A stretch of 64,000 bases of DNA from Thioalkalivibrio paradoxus ARh 1. GTDB lineage: Bacteria > Pseudomonadota > Gammaproteobacteria > Ectothiorhodospirales > Ectothiorhodospiraceae. Below the pieces are notes generated by a model. It did no database searches. It had not been told where the DNA came from and saw only the letters and a list, made by a program, of their open reading frames with translations. The stretch spans positions 3,136,501 through 3,200,500 of the forward strand of contig NZ_CP007029.1 of NCBI RefSeq assembly GCF_000227685.2. Direction: 5' to 3'. Positions 28,766-37,269 of this stretch are shown piece by piece. The position numbers were made by a program, and so were the translations under genes. Position 1 is the stretch's first letter, and the number at the start of each line of letters is the position of its first letter.

Positions 28766-29281
28766 ATGAACAACACCCGCACTGCACCCCGGCCCGTTGC
28801 CGGCGCCGCAATCGCCCTGCTGGGCCTGGCGCTGGGCGCCACCCCGGCAACCCTGGCCGCCCAGACGCTGGAAGACCTGCCGGTCCGGATCAGTGCCGAC
28901 CGCGCGGAGATGGATGACCGGCGCGGCGTCGGCACCTACAGCGGCAACGTCGAGGTCATCCGCGGCAATCTGACACTGCACGCCGACCGCATCGTGATCC
29001 ATGCACCCGAGCGGCGCCCGGTACGGATGGAAGCCGAGGGCAAACCGGTCCGCGCCGAATCGCCCGACCCCGCCGGGCAGCCGCGGGTGGCCACCGCCAA
29101 CCGGATGGAATACACCTTCGACGACCAGATTCTGGTGCTTCGGGACGACGCGCGGGTGCAGACCGCGACCGAGGACGCCACCGGCGAGCGCATCACCTAC
29201 GACCTCGCCCAGGACATCATCGGGATCGAGGGCAGCGAGGCGCGCAGGGTACACATCACGATTCTCCCGCGTCCGGAATGA
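28766..29281 (+). CDS. lptA: LptA, periplasmic LPS transport protein
   Basis: Periplasmic subunit of the LPS bridge that oligomerises between LptC and LptD. The 171 residues carry a signal peptide (to about residue 32, LAAQ), then the OstA-like domain: [36 protein letters not shown] and [21 protein letters not shown]. Length fits the family. It overlaps lptB by 4 bp (ATGA). Confidence 0.95.
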   Translation: MNNTRTAPRPVAGAAIALLGLALGATPATLAAQTLEDLPVRISADRAEMDDRRGVGTYSGNVEVIRGNLTLHADRIVIHAPERRPVRMEAEGKPVRAESPDPAGQPRVATANRMEYTFDDQILVLRDDARVQTATEDATGERITYDLAQDIIGIEGSEARRVHITILPRPE

Positions 29282-30063
29282 ATGCAGCGACTGGGACCGC
29301 CGCGCCCCGAACGCCCCCCTGCCCGGCGAGCGCGGCCGACGCCTGCCTGACCGGCAGCGGCCTGACCAAGCGCTACGGCAAGCGCACGGTGCTGTCCGAG
29401 GTGGACGTGCACCTGCGTCATGGCGAGGTGGTCGGGCTGCTGGGGCCGAACGGTGCCGGCAAGACCACCTGTTTCTATATCCTGGTCGGACTGATCCAGC
29501 CGGATGCGGGCCGGATCGAACTTGCGGGGCGTGACGTGACCCGGGCCCCGGTGCACCTGCGCGCCCGGCTCGGCCTCGGCTACCTGCCGCAGGAGGCGTC
29601 CATATTCCGGCGCCTGACGGTCTGGCAGAACCTGCAGGCGGTGCTCGAACTGCGCCGCGATCTGGACCGGGCCGGCCGGCGCGAGACCGGCGATGCGCTG
29701 ATCGAGGAATTCCAGCTCGAAACGGTCCGCGACAGCCCCGGCATCGCGTTGTCGGGCGGCGAACGCCGGCGCGCCGAAATTGCCCGGGCTCTGGCCGGCA
29801 ACCCGCAGTTCGTCTGCCTCGACGAGCCGTTTGCCGGCGTGGATCCGATCTCCGTAGTCGAAATCCAGGACGTGATCGGACACCTGAAACAGCGGGGCAT
29901 CGGGGTGCTGATCTCGGATCACAACGTCCGCGAGACGCTGGGAATCTGCGACCGCGCCTACATCCTCAGCGAGGGGCGCCTGCTCAGCGAGGGCACCCCC
30001 GCCGAACTCCTCGCCGACCACCGGGTGCGCACCGTCTACCTGGGCGAACACTTTCGCCTGTAG
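29278..30063 (+). CDS. lptB: LptB, ATPase of the LPS exporter
   Basis: Cytoplasmic ABC ATPase that drives LPS extraction with LptFG. The 261 residues contain Walker [10 protein letters not shown], the Q-loop segment [21 protein letters not shown], signature [15 protein letters not shown], Walker [14 protein letters not shown] and the switch histidine in [11 protein letters not shown]. An N-terminal extension of about 20 residues, low in complexity, precedes the usual start. lptF and lptG are not in the window, as usual. Confidence 0.96.
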   Translation: MNAATGTAAPRTPPCPASAADACLTGSGLTKRYGKRTVLSEVDVHLRHGEVVGLLGPNGAGKTTCFYILVGLIQPDAGRIELAGRDVTRAPVHLRARLGLGYLPQEASIFRRLTVWQNLQAVLELRRDLDRAGRRETGDALIEEFQLETVRDSPGIALSGGERRRAEIARALAGNPQFVCLDEPFAGVDPISVVEIQDVIGHLKQRGIGVLISDHNVRETLGICDRAYILSEGRLLSEGTPAELLADHRVRTVYLGEHFRL

Positions 30064-30100
30064 CGGCACCCCGGGGCGTGGACGCCAGCAGGATTCCCGG

Positions 30101-30134
30101 CCCGCGGCCCGCGGCCCGCGGCCCGCGGCCCGCG
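30101..30134. repeat. Tandem CCCGCGG heptamer array
   Basis: Four perfect CCCGCGG units plus a six-base partial unit, preceded by a partial CCCGG, run directly into the terminus of repeat copy B. Being pure G/C and self-complementary in part, the tract is a likely slippage hotspot. No function is evident. Confidence 0.85.
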
Positions 30135-30338
30135 TTAGCGTGAAAGTCACGGCCTGTCTCGTGTCCCGGGCGACCCGTAGGGCGGAAAAGCGCAGCGTCA
30201 TCCGCCACTCGGCGTTCGCAGTGCCCAGGCGCCCGCGGCAATCCGGGCGCCGGATGGCGGATGACGGCCTTCGGCCTCTTCCGCCCTACGCCTCTTTCAT
30301 CATCGGGGGTGCCTCACCCCCGATGGCATGACAGTTAG
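30135..30338. repeat. REP/BIME-type repeat, copy B (inverted orientation)
   Basis: Same family as copies A and C, here reversed. It shows the GTAG-headed REP pair around 30178-30295, the conserved flanks (GTCACGGCCTGTCTCGTGTC and CCTCTTTCATCATCGGGGG) and the TTAG termini at both ends. The right flank differs from A and C: it forms a longer perfect hairpin (CATCGGGGGTG with CACCCCCGATG). It lies between lptB and rpoN, which share orientation. With the heptamer array and a further hairpin it fills the 387-bp gap 30064-30450, which has no gene. Confidence 0.82.
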
Positions 30339-30373
30339 GCCGGCACGCACGACCCGTGCGGACCCGTGCCGGC
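30339..30373. other. GCCGGCACG/CGTGCCGGC hairpin upstream of rpoN
   Basis: A perfect 9-bp stem with a 17-nt loop, immediately after repeat copy B. The loop and 3' arm carry a direct repeat of GACCCGTGC (30351 and 30361). No T-run follows, so it is not a standard terminator. It may shape the rpoN leader or be remnant REP structure. No clear promoter or ribosome-binding site for rpoN is visible between here and 30451. Confidence 0.4.
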
Positions 30374-30450
30374 GGCAGGAGGCTGCAAAAGCGCGGGCAC
30401 AGGCAGTACCATGAAGCCATGAACACCGAAACACCCTGCCACACCGCCGC

Positions 30451-31875
30451 ATGCTGAAGTCATCGCTGAACCTCCAGCTGGGTCAGACCCTGACCATGAC
30501 GCCCCAGCTGCAACAGGCGATCCGGCTGCTGCAACTCTCGACGCTGGAACTGCAACTGGAGGTGCAACAGGCACTGGAAAGCAATCCGATGCTGGAGCTT
30601 GCCGAGGACGCCACCACCGGCGACGGCGCGCCGGAGACCGAGACCGCCCCCGGCCCCGAGACCGAGGCACCCGCGCCGGACCAGGCCGGCGAACACGAGT
30701 CCTGGGACAGCGCCGACTACGGAGGCAACTCCGGACAGCGAAATGACCCCGACGATCGGGATCCGTTCGAGAACCAGGCGGGCGCGGGCGGCGGCCTGCA
30801 CGAACATCTGCTGTGGCAGCTGCACCTGAGCCCGCTGAACGATGCCGACCGCAGAATCGGCGCGGCGCTGATCGACAGCATCAACGCCGACGGCTACCTC
30901 GAGACCGACCTCGAGAGCCTGCAGGAAACGCTGGGAGGCGAAACCGAGGTCGGCATCGACGAGATCGAGGCTGTCCTGCATTGGATCCAGCAATGCGACC
31001 CGCTCGGCGTCGGTGCCCGCAACCTGCGCGAATGCCTGCTGATTCAGCTGCACAGCCTCCCGCCGGAAACTCCCGAACGCGACGCCGCGCTGCGGGTGGC
31101 AGAACACGGAATGGACCACTTGGCCCGGCACGACTTCAAGGGCTTGCAACGCGAACTCGGTCTGACCGAGGCGGAGTTGGCCCGGGCCCTGGAACGGATC
31201 CGCACGCTGAATCCGCGGCCCGGCAGCCAGATCAGCGACCAGCCCCCGGAATACGTGACGCCCGATGTCTACGTGCGCCGGGACAGTGGCGGCTGGCGCG
31301 TGGACCTGAACCCCGAGATCGCGCCCCGGATCCGGATCAACAGCCTGTACGCCGGGATGGTGCGCCGGGTCAGCGACGCGCGCGATAGCGCGTTCATGCG
31401 CAACCAGCTGCAGGAGGCGCGCTGGTTCCTGAAAAGCCTGCACAGCCGCAACGACACACTGCTGCGAGTGGCCCGTGCGATTGTCGAGCGCCAGACCGGG
31501 TTCCTGGAACAGGGCGACGTGGCGATGCAGCCGCTGATTCTGCGCGACATCGCCGAGGCGCTGGGGATGCATGAATCGACGATCTCCCGGGTCACCACGC
31601 AGAAGTACATGCATACACCGCGCGGAGTGTTCGAATTCAAGTACTTCTTCTCGAGCCACGTCGGCACCCGCGATGGCGGCGAATGTTCGGCCACCGCGAT
31701 CCGTGCGATGATCCGTAAACTGATCAGCGAGGAACCCCCCGATCGCCCGATGAGCGATTCGAGACTGGCCCAGGTCCTGTCGGACCGGGGCATCAACGTG
31801 GCCCGGCGTACCGTGGCCAAGTACCGCGAGGCAATGAACCTGCCGCCGTCGAGTGAACGGCGGCAGCTCGTCTAG
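30451..31875 (+). CDS. rpoN: RpoN, sigma-54 factor
   Basis: RNA polymerase sigma-54 subunit that directs enhancer-dependent transcription of -24/-12 promoters. The 474 residues show the activator-interacting region I ([21 protein letters not shown], repeated Gln/Leu), an acidic region II, the core-binding domain, a helix-turn-helix ([27 protein letters not shown]-like) and the C-terminal RpoN box [10 protein letters not shown]. It heads the nitrogen-PTS gene run. No ribosome-binding site is evident before the ATG. Confidence 0.97.
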   Translation: [474 protein letters not shown]

Positions 31876-31908
31876 CACTCGCGTTCCACCCATGAAAGGA
31901 GTGTGAGT

Positions 31909-32238
31909 ATGCAAATCAACCTGACCGGTCATCACGTCGACATCACGAACGCCCTGCGTGACTACGTCGAGGACAAGTTCCAGCGCCTCGAGCGCCATTT
32001 CGATCAGGTCATCGACATCCATGTCGTGCTCACCGTGGAGAAGAATCACAACAAGGCCGAGGCGAATCTTCAGGTCAGCGGCAACCAGATCCATGCCGAT
32101 GCGACGCATGACGACATGTACGCGGCGATCGATGGCCTGATCGACAAGACCGACCGGCAGCTGATCAAGCACAAGGAGAAGCTAAAGGACCACCATCGCG
32201 CCGAAGGCGCGTTGCGCAACCGCCAGCAAACCGCCTGA
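31909..32238 (+). CDS. hpf: Hpf, ribosome hibernation promoting factor (short form)
   Basis: Binds the 30S decoding site and promotes 70S/100S hibernation in stationary phase. The 109 residues are the short form with no dimerisation domain: MQINLTGHHVDITNALRDYV, DVVLTVEKNHNKAEANLQV-like strands and DDMYAAIDGLIDKTDRQLIKHKEK. The ATG at 31909 follows AAAGGAG with ideal spacing, so it is preferred to the GTG two codons earlier. It lies between rpoN and ptsN, as in E. coli. Confidence 0.95.
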   Translation: MQINLTGHHVDITNALRDYVEDKFQRLERHFDQVIDIHVVLTVEKNHNKAEANLQVSGNQIHADATHDDMYAAIDGLIDKTDRQLIKHKEKLKDHHRAEGALRNRQQTA

Positions 32239-32241
32239 GCG

Positions 32242-32715
32242 ATGCGGCTCGCCGACCTCGTGACCCTGGAGCGCGTCCAGATCGAGCCGACGGTCTCGAG
32301 CAAGAAACGGGCGTTGGAGACCCTGGGCGAACTGCTGGCCGGGGCTGACGGCGAGTCGGCTGCCGGGCCGGCCCCTCACCTCGTGTTCGATGCTTTGTCG
32401 GCGAGGGAACGGCTCGGGTCCACTGGCCTCGGCCATGGGGTAGCCATCCCCCATGGCCGGATGGCGCAACTCGACACCCCCCGGGTCGCGGTGCTGCGGG
32501 TCGACCAGGGAGTGGACTTCGACGCGATCGATCATGAACCCGTCGACATCCTGATTGCGCTGGTCGTCCCGGAAGCGTCGACCAGCGATCACCTCGAACT
32601 GCTGGCCCAGCTTGCGCGGGCGCTGTCCCAGCCCGACAACATCGCCGCGATGCGCCGCGCGGTCGATCCTCCCGGACTCCAGCAGGCTGCGACCGCAGCC
32701 TTCCATGATGCCTGA
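32242..32715 (+). CDS. ptsN: PtsN, nitrogen-PTS EIIA component
   Basis: Phosphoryl acceptor of the nitrogen phosphotransferase system that regulates potassium and other processes through its phosphorylation state rather than transporting sugar. The 157 residues have the EIIA fructose/mannitol fold with the phospho-site His71 in GLGHGVAIPHGRM and a C-terminal VPEASTSDHLELLAQLARAL motif. It starts 3 bp after hpf and overlaps hprK by 11 bp. Confidence 0.95.
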   Translation: MRLADLVTLERVQIEPTVSSKKRALETLGELLAGADGESAAGPAPHLVFDALSARERLGSTGLGHGVAIPHGRMAQLDTPRVAVLRVDQGVDFDAIDHEPVDILIALVVPEASTSDHLELLAQLARALSQPDNIAAMRRAVDPPGLQQAATAAFHDA

Positions 32716-33664
32716 CAGGCTCACCCTGGCCGACCTGGTCGCGTCTCTCGGACCGCGGATGGGGCTCACCTACGTGCACGGGGAGAAGGAAGCGGCGAAT
32801 CGCGTCCTGCCCGGCACGACCGACAGCGACCTGCCGCTGGCGGGCCACCTGAACCTGATCCGGCCCAACCGGATCCAGGTCATCGGCGACCGCGAGGCCG
32901 CCTACATCGAAACCCTGGGGCCCACCGAGCACGAGAAGCTGATCCAGGATCTCGCGGCGACCGGCACTGCCGCGGTCATCTTTGCCGAGGGCACCTGTCC
33001 GTTCGAGCAGCTGCCCGCGCAATGCCCGCACCCACTGCCGGTGATCCTGTGCACGGGTTCGGGCAGCCATGAAGTGATCGGGCTGCTGCGCTATTTCCTG
33101 CAGCAGCGCCTCGCCCGCTCCGCGGTGCGCCACGGCGTGTTCATGGAAATCCTGGGAGCCGGTGTGCTGATCTCCGGGGATTCCAGCGTGGGCAAGAGCG
33201 AGGTCGCGCTGGAACTGGTCAGCCGCGGGCACCGCTTGATCGCCGACGATGCCCCCGAGTTTGCGCGCATCGCTCCGGACATCATTCGGGGCACCTGCCC
33301 GCCGCTGCTGCGCGATCTGCTCGAGGTGCGCGGCCTGGGCGTGCTGAACATCCGCGCGATGTACGGTGACTCCTCGATCAAGCGCGGCAAGTACCTGCGC
33401 CTGATCATCGACCTGCGCGATCGCGACCGCCCCCCACCGGTTCCCGACGACCGCCTGACCGGCTGCCGCGGCGAGGTCGAGGTGCTGGGCCTGCGCATCC
33501 CGCTGGTCAGCCTTCCGATCGCACCCGGGCGCAATATTGCGGTGATGATCGAGGCCGCGGTGCGCGCGCACCTGCTGCACCTGCAGGGCTACGTCGCCGG
33601 CGACGACCTGCGCAACCGGCAGCGTCTGCAGATGCAGAACGCACGGTCGGAGCCGGCGCGATGA
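32705..33664 (+). CDS. hprK: HprK, HPr(Ser) kinase/phosphorylase
   Basis: Bifunctional enzyme that phosphorylates and dephosphorylates HPr on Ser46 in response to metabolites. The 319 residues have an N-terminal domain (DLVASLGPRMGLTYVHG onward) and a C-terminal kinase domain with HGVFMEILGAGVLISG, the P-loop GDSSVGKSE, LIADDAPEF, and the signature ending in LEVRGLGVLNIRAMYG. Two adjacent ATGs (32705, 32708) are possible. The neighbouring HPr retains Ser46, its expected target. HprK is absent from enterobacteria but found in other proteobacteria with an incomplete PTS. Confidence 0.95.
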   Translation: MMPDRLTLADLVASLGPRMGLTYVHGEKEAANRVLPGTTDSDLPLAGHLNLIRPNRIQVIGDREAAYIETLGPTEHEKLIQDLAATGTAAVIFAEGTCPFEQLPAQCPHPLPVILCTGSGSHEVIGLLRYFLQQRLARSAVRHGVFMEILGAGVLISGDSSVGKSEVALELVSRGHRLIADDAPEFARIAPDIIRGTCPPLLRDLLEVRGLGVLNIRAMYGDSSIKRGKYLRLIIDLRDRDRPPPVPDDRLTGCRGEVEVLGLRIPLVSLPIAPGRNIAVMIEAAVRAHLLHLQGYVAGDDLRNRQRLQMQNARSEPAR

Positions 33665-34548
33665 ACATGCGCCTGCTGCTCGTCAGCGGACTCTCGGGTT
33701 CCGGGAAAACCGTCGCGCTGAATACGCTCGAGGACGCCGGCTTCTTCTGCGTCGACAACCTGCCGCTGGCTTTGCTGGACGCCTTGATTCAGGAACTGCG
33801 CGACAGCACCCACCGCAACGAAGGCTGCATCGCGGTGGGCGTGGACGTGCGCAGCGGCCTGCATGCCCTGGGCGGGCTGGCGGCAACGCTGGACCGCCTG
33901 CGCACCGCCGGGGTACAGGTCGAAGTCGTGTTCCTGCAATCCTCCGACGAGGTACTGCTACGACGCTATCACCATACGCGCAGGCGGCACCCGCTGGCGC
34001 GCAAGGGCCTGCCGCTGGTCGAGGCAATCGCAATGGAGCGCAACTGGCTCGGGCATATCGCGGCGCTGGCGGACCTGACGATCGACAGCAGCCGGATGTC
34101 GATGCACGACCTCGCGCGGACTGTGCGCAACCGTGTGGCCTCCGAGCGCCGCGAGCGACTGTCGCTGCTATTCCAGTCCTTCGGCTTCAAGAACGGATCT
34201 CCGGTGGATTCCGATTTCGTGTTCGACGTGCGCTGCCTGCCCAATCCCTACTACGAGCCGGGCCTGCGCGAGTTCACCGGTCTCGAGGCGCCGGTGGCCG
34301 GGTTTCTGCAGGCGCATCCGGAGGTCGACGCGATGTTCGACAGCATTCAGTCGCACCTGCAGCAGTGGCTCCCTCGTTTTCTTGACGACCACCGGAACTA
34401 CCTGACCGTGTCGATCGGCTGCACCGGTGGCCGGCACCGGTCGGTCTATCTGGTCGACCGACTGGCCAAGGCGTGGCAAAGCGCCGACAATGTCACGGTG
34501 AGCACCCGTCACCGGGAGCTCGACGCACCCCTTACGGACGCGGAGTAA
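33661..34548 (+). CDS. rapZ: RapZ, RNase adapter / P-loop nucleotide-binding protein
   Basis: In E. coli RapZ senses glucosamine 6-phosphate and guides RNase E to the sRNA GlmZ, thereby setting envelope precursor supply. The 295 residues have Walker A GLSGSGKT at residues 10-17, VDNLPLALLDALIQELR, FLQSSDEVLLRRYHHTRRRHPL and the C-terminal VSIGCTGGRHRSVYLVDRL motif. It overlaps hprK as ATGA. Whether GlmY/GlmZ exist in this organism is unknown; only the family is certain. Confidence 0.95.
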   Translation: MNMRLLLVSGLSGSGKTVALNTLEDAGFFCVDNLPLALLDALIQELRDSTHRNEGCIAVGVDVRSGLHALGGLAATLDRLRTAGVQVEVVFLQSSDEVLLRRYHHTRRRHPLARKGLPLVEAIAMERNWLGHIAALADLTIDSSRMSMHDLARTVRNRVASERRERLSLLFQSFGFKNGSPVDSDFVFDVRCLPNPYYEPGLREFTGLEAPVAGFLQAHPEVDAMFDSIQSHLQQWLPRFLDDHRNYLTVSIGCTGGRHRSVYLVDRLAKAWQSADNVTVSTRHRELDAPLTDAE

Positions 34549-34552
34549 CGCG

Positions 34553-34978
34553 ATGGCCGTTGGCCTGATGTTGATCACGCACCAGCATCTCGGAGACACA
34601 CTGCTGCAGACCGCGCGCAGCATGCTCGGAGAGTTGCCCCGGGCCTGCGAGGCGCTCGCGATGTCCCAGAACGACGACCCGGACATGATCGAGGAACGCG
34701 CCCGGGCGCGGCTGCGCGGCCTGGATCATGGCGACGGCGTGCTGATCATGACCGACATGTTCGGCTCGACCCCTGCAAACATCGCCGGCCGATTGGCCCG
34801 CGAGCCCAACCGGCGGGTGATCGCGGGCGTCAACCTGCCGATGCTGGTGCGAGTGCTCAATTACCGCAGCCTGCCGCTGACCGAACTCGTGAACAAGGCG
34901 ATCAGCGGGGGCCACGACGGTATTCTCCTCTGCGACCAGGAATGCTCGGATGCCGCGGCGCGCGGTTCCCATCGTTAA
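34553..34978 (+). CDS. PTS EIIA-mannose-family protein
   Basis: Single-domain EIIA of the mannose family, 141 residues, with the phospho-acceptor His10 in LITHQHLGD and the conserved LIMTDMFGSTPANIAGRLA core. No mannose EIIB, EIIC or EIID is present, so the role is likely regulatory. It follows rapZ by 4 bp and overlaps the HPr gene by 29 bp. Such orphan EIIA-Man proteins occur in the hprK-type PTS clusters of many proteobacteria. Confidence 0.92.
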   Translation: MAVGLMLITHQHLGDTLLQTARSMLGELPRACEALAMSQNDDPDMIEERARARLRGLDHGDGVLIMTDMFGSTPANIAGRLAREPNRRVIAGVNLPMLVRVLNYRSLPLTELVNKAISGGHDGILLCDQECSDAAARGSHR

Positions 34979-35222
34979 CCGTCTCGGCATGCACGCGCGC
35001 GCCGCGGCGAAGTTCGTCGGCCTCGCCAGCCGCTACGAGGCCGACGTGTTCGTATCCCGCAACGACCGCGAGGTGAACGGCAAGAGCATCATGGGGGTGA
35101 TGATGCTGGCCGCCGCACAGGGCAGCGAGATCGAGATCCGCACCGGCGGCGCATCCGACGCCGACGCGGCGCTGGATGCGCTCAGCGAACTCGTCGCCAA
35201 CCGCTTCGGCGAGGACAGCTAG
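34950..35222 (+). CDS. HPr-like phosphocarrier (NPr)
   Basis: Phosphocarrier of the PTS, 90 residues. Both regulatory sites are visible: His15 in RLGMHARAA, phosphorylated by Enzyme I, and Ser46 in NGKSIMGVMML, target of HprK. The order ptsN-hprK-rapZ-EIIA-HPr is standard for non-enteric proteobacteria, but the usual next gene, ptsI/ptsP encoding Enzyme I, is missing. The source of phosphate for His15 is therefore outside this window or absent. Confidence 0.95.
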   Translation: MPRRAVPIVNRLGMHARAAAKFVGLASRYEADVFVSRNDREVNGKSIMGVMMLAAAQGSEIEIRTGGASDADAALDALSELVANRFGEDS

Positions 35223-35263
35223 CCGCGCCGGTGCCCGTGGTCCGAGTAGATTCGATGCCCTGG

Positions 35264-36343
35264 ATGAAGCGAACCATGGCCACGGCAACCCGCGCGCGGG
35301 CCGGTCTGCGGTGCCGCATGCTGTGCCTGACCTTGCTGTGGGTGTTGCCGCAGCCAGCGCTTGCGCAGGTACTGGAACGGCCGGCAACCGGAACGGCTCC
35401 GGTCGTCACGGTGATCGACGACTTCGAAACCGGCGTCAACGACTGGTGGCCACCGGCACACACCGGCAACCTTGCCGGCGTGCTTCGCGACGCCGAAGGC
35501 CGGCCCGCGGCCTGGCGCGACCATGACCGCTCGCTGGAAAATCCGCGGAGCGGCCGTACCGGCGCGCTGCGCCTTTCGTTCCAGTGGGATCCGGCCATTC
35601 GGTTCACGGAACCGGCCCCGGGTGGTGCCGCCAGCCATCTGGTACGGCTACACCTGCCGCCGGAGAAGGCCAACACCCCGTCCCGAAGGTTCGGACCCGG
35701 CCAGGCCCTCGAGGTGCTCGTCCATGGCGACGGCTCAGGCAACCGCTTTCGCATCGTGGTGCGCGACGGTAACGCCGAGCTCGAGGGCTCGCCGTGGATT
35801 ACGGTGCACTGGACCGGCTGGCGCAGAATCATCTGGGATCTCGACCGCGGGCCGGTGATCGGCTGGGTGAACGGCGACGGGGTGCTCGACGGCCAGCATT
35901 TCCATTTCGACAGCATCCTGGTTACCCGCGACGAAGCCGGCACCGCTCGCCAAGGCACGCTGTATTTCGATGACCTGCGCGTGATCGCGGCCAGCGGCGT
36001 CGCCGCGCAAGCCGAAACGCCGGCGCCGGTCCGCGGGGGCGATGGGGCCGAACCGGCGCGCGAGATTTCCGAACGCCAGGCACTGCAGGGGGTACCCCAG
36101 CCCGGCGCGGCACTGGAACCGCGCGACGCACCCTGGCCGGACGAAGTCCGGGAACCCAGGGATGCCACCGATCACGCGGATACGCCGGTACTGCCACCGC
36201 GATGGCGGCGGGGGCGCGTCGAGTCGGGACGGCCGCGGCGACACGACGGGTGCCGGCACGGGCACGGCGTCTGCCGGGGGCGACGGGCGGCTACTGCAGC
36301 GCCGGAAGCGTCTGCAACAATGCATACCACAGCGGCAGGCTGA
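35264..36343 (+). CDS. Secreted protein of unknown function, CBM-like domain
   Basis: I do not recognise this gene. The product of about 359 residues has a likely signal peptide (hydrophobic CLTLLWVLPQPALAQ), a beta-rich domain opening TVIDDFETGVNDWWPP that recalls carbohydrate-binding jellyrolls such as CIA30/CBM11-type modules, with WTGWRRIIWDLD and GTLYFDDLRVIA as typical strand motifs, then a Pro/Glu/Asp-rich disordered stretch. The last ~40 residues are Arg/His/Gly-rich, unlike the rest, and overlap the convergent AEC gene by 53 bp, so the true 3' end may differ. The start is uncertain (35255, 35264 or 35276). It occupies the place where ptsI is usually found. Confidence 0.65.
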   Translation: MKRTMATATRARAGLRCRMLCLTLLWVLPQPALAQVLERPATGTAPVVTVIDDFETGVNDWWPPAHTGNLAGVLRDAEGRPAAWRDHDRSLENPRSGRTGALRLSFQWDPAIRFTEPAPGGAASHLVRLHLPPEKANTPSRRFGPGQALEVLVHGDGSGNRFRIVVRDGNAELEGSPWITVHWTGWRRIIWDLDRGPVIGWVNGDGVLDGQHFHFDSILVTRDEAGTARQGTLYFDDLRVIAASGVAAQAETPAPVRGGDGAEPAREISERQALQGVPQPGAALEPRDAPWPDEVREPRDATDHADTPVLPPRWRRGRVESGRPRRHDGCRHGHGVCRGRRAATAAPEASATMHTTAAG

Positions 36344-37229
36344 CCAGCGAAAGCGCGGTGGTCAACGTCACCGCGGCCGCATAAAGCCCCGTATCGAGAC
36401 CGAAACGGTCACAGAACACGATGCCGAGCACCATCGCCGGCATCGCCGCCTCGAGTACCGTGCCGACCCCCGGCACCCCCTGCATTCCCAGCGCGAGGAC
36501 CAGGCCGAGCGCGACCAGCGGTGCCGCCAGCAACTGGATCACCGCGACCACGGCCAACGCCCGCCCGGCGCTCGCCCGGAAACGATCGAAGACCAGCGCC
36601 AGCCCGAGCGAGAACAGCATCAGCGGGGTGACCGCATGCCCGAGAAACCCGAGCCAGCCATCGAGCCAGTCGGGCATCGGAACGCCCCCGACGTTGAACG
36701 TAACCGCCAGGATCGCGGCCCAGATCGAGGGCACCGCGAACAGCCCGCGCAGCGGGCCGACCACCGGCTCGTCGCCTTGGGTTCCGAAGTGGCGCGCGAT
36801 CAGCACACCGACGGTCAGCAACAGCGGCAGCGCGCCGAACAGGTCGTACTGGATCGCGACGGCCCTGCCGGCCTCGCCGAACAGACGGTCGAGGATCGGC
36901 AAGCCGAGATAGACCGCATTCGGCCACGCGGCCGCGAGCAACATCGCGCCGAGCGTCGCCCGGCTCGGCGCACACAGCCGGCAGGCGAGCGCGGTCAGCC
37001 CGAGTGCGGCGATCACCGTCAGGCCCGCGACCGCGGCGATCTTCAGTGAAACCAGCCCCAGCGGCGCAGTCCAGAGAACCTTCAGGACCAGCGCGGGGAG
37101 CAACAGGTAGTAGACCAGCGTGGTGAGGACACGCCGGGTCTCGTCCGCGTGGAGCCCTCCTGGCCGGATCTGGCGCCAGGCAACACCACAGGCGATCAGC
37201 GCCCCCATCTGCGTCATCACGCCGAGCAT
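36291..37229 (-). CDS. AEC-family permease (auxin efflux carrier type)
   Basis: Inner-membrane transporter of the AEC/BART superfamily. The 312 residues form about ten hydrophobic helices; the family's AAAWPNAVYLGLPIL and PAMVLGIVFCDRFGLDTGL crossover segments are present. Bacterial members export or import small carboxylates such as malate; the substrate cannot be told here. It stands alone between the convergent secreted protein and a thioredoxin gene 40 bp away on the same strand. Confidence 0.88.
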   Translation of the reverse strand: MLGVMTQMGALIACGVAWRQIRPGGLHADETRRVLTTLVYYLLLPALVLKVLWTAPLGLVSLKIAAVAGLTVIAALGLTALACRLCAPSRATLGAMLLAAAWPNAVYLGLPILDRLFGEAGRAVAIQYDLFGALPLLLTVGVLIARHFGTQGDEPVVGPLRGLFAVPSIWAAILAVTFNVGGVPMPDWLDGWLGFLGHAVTPLMLFSLGLALVFDRFRASAGRALAVVAVIQLLAAPLVALGLVLALGMQGVPGVGTVLEAAMPAMVLGIVFCDRFGLDTGLYAAAVTLTTALSLVSLPLWYALLQTLPALQ

Positions 37230-37269
37230 GATGGGGGCGCCTGCTATCGCCTTCGGGGGCTACCGGAAG

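Noticed and set aside
30135-30450. A sigma-54 or other promoter for rpoN in the 387-bp gap
   Set aside because: No -24/-12 or good -35/-10 pair could be found by eye; the space is taken up by the repeat and hairpins.
36042-37049. A 335-codon plus-strand frame overlapping the end of the secreted protein and the AEC gene
   Set aside because: Its composition (Arg/Gln/Asp/His-rich) is that of antisense to a membrane protein, and the AEC gene on the other strand is clearly real.
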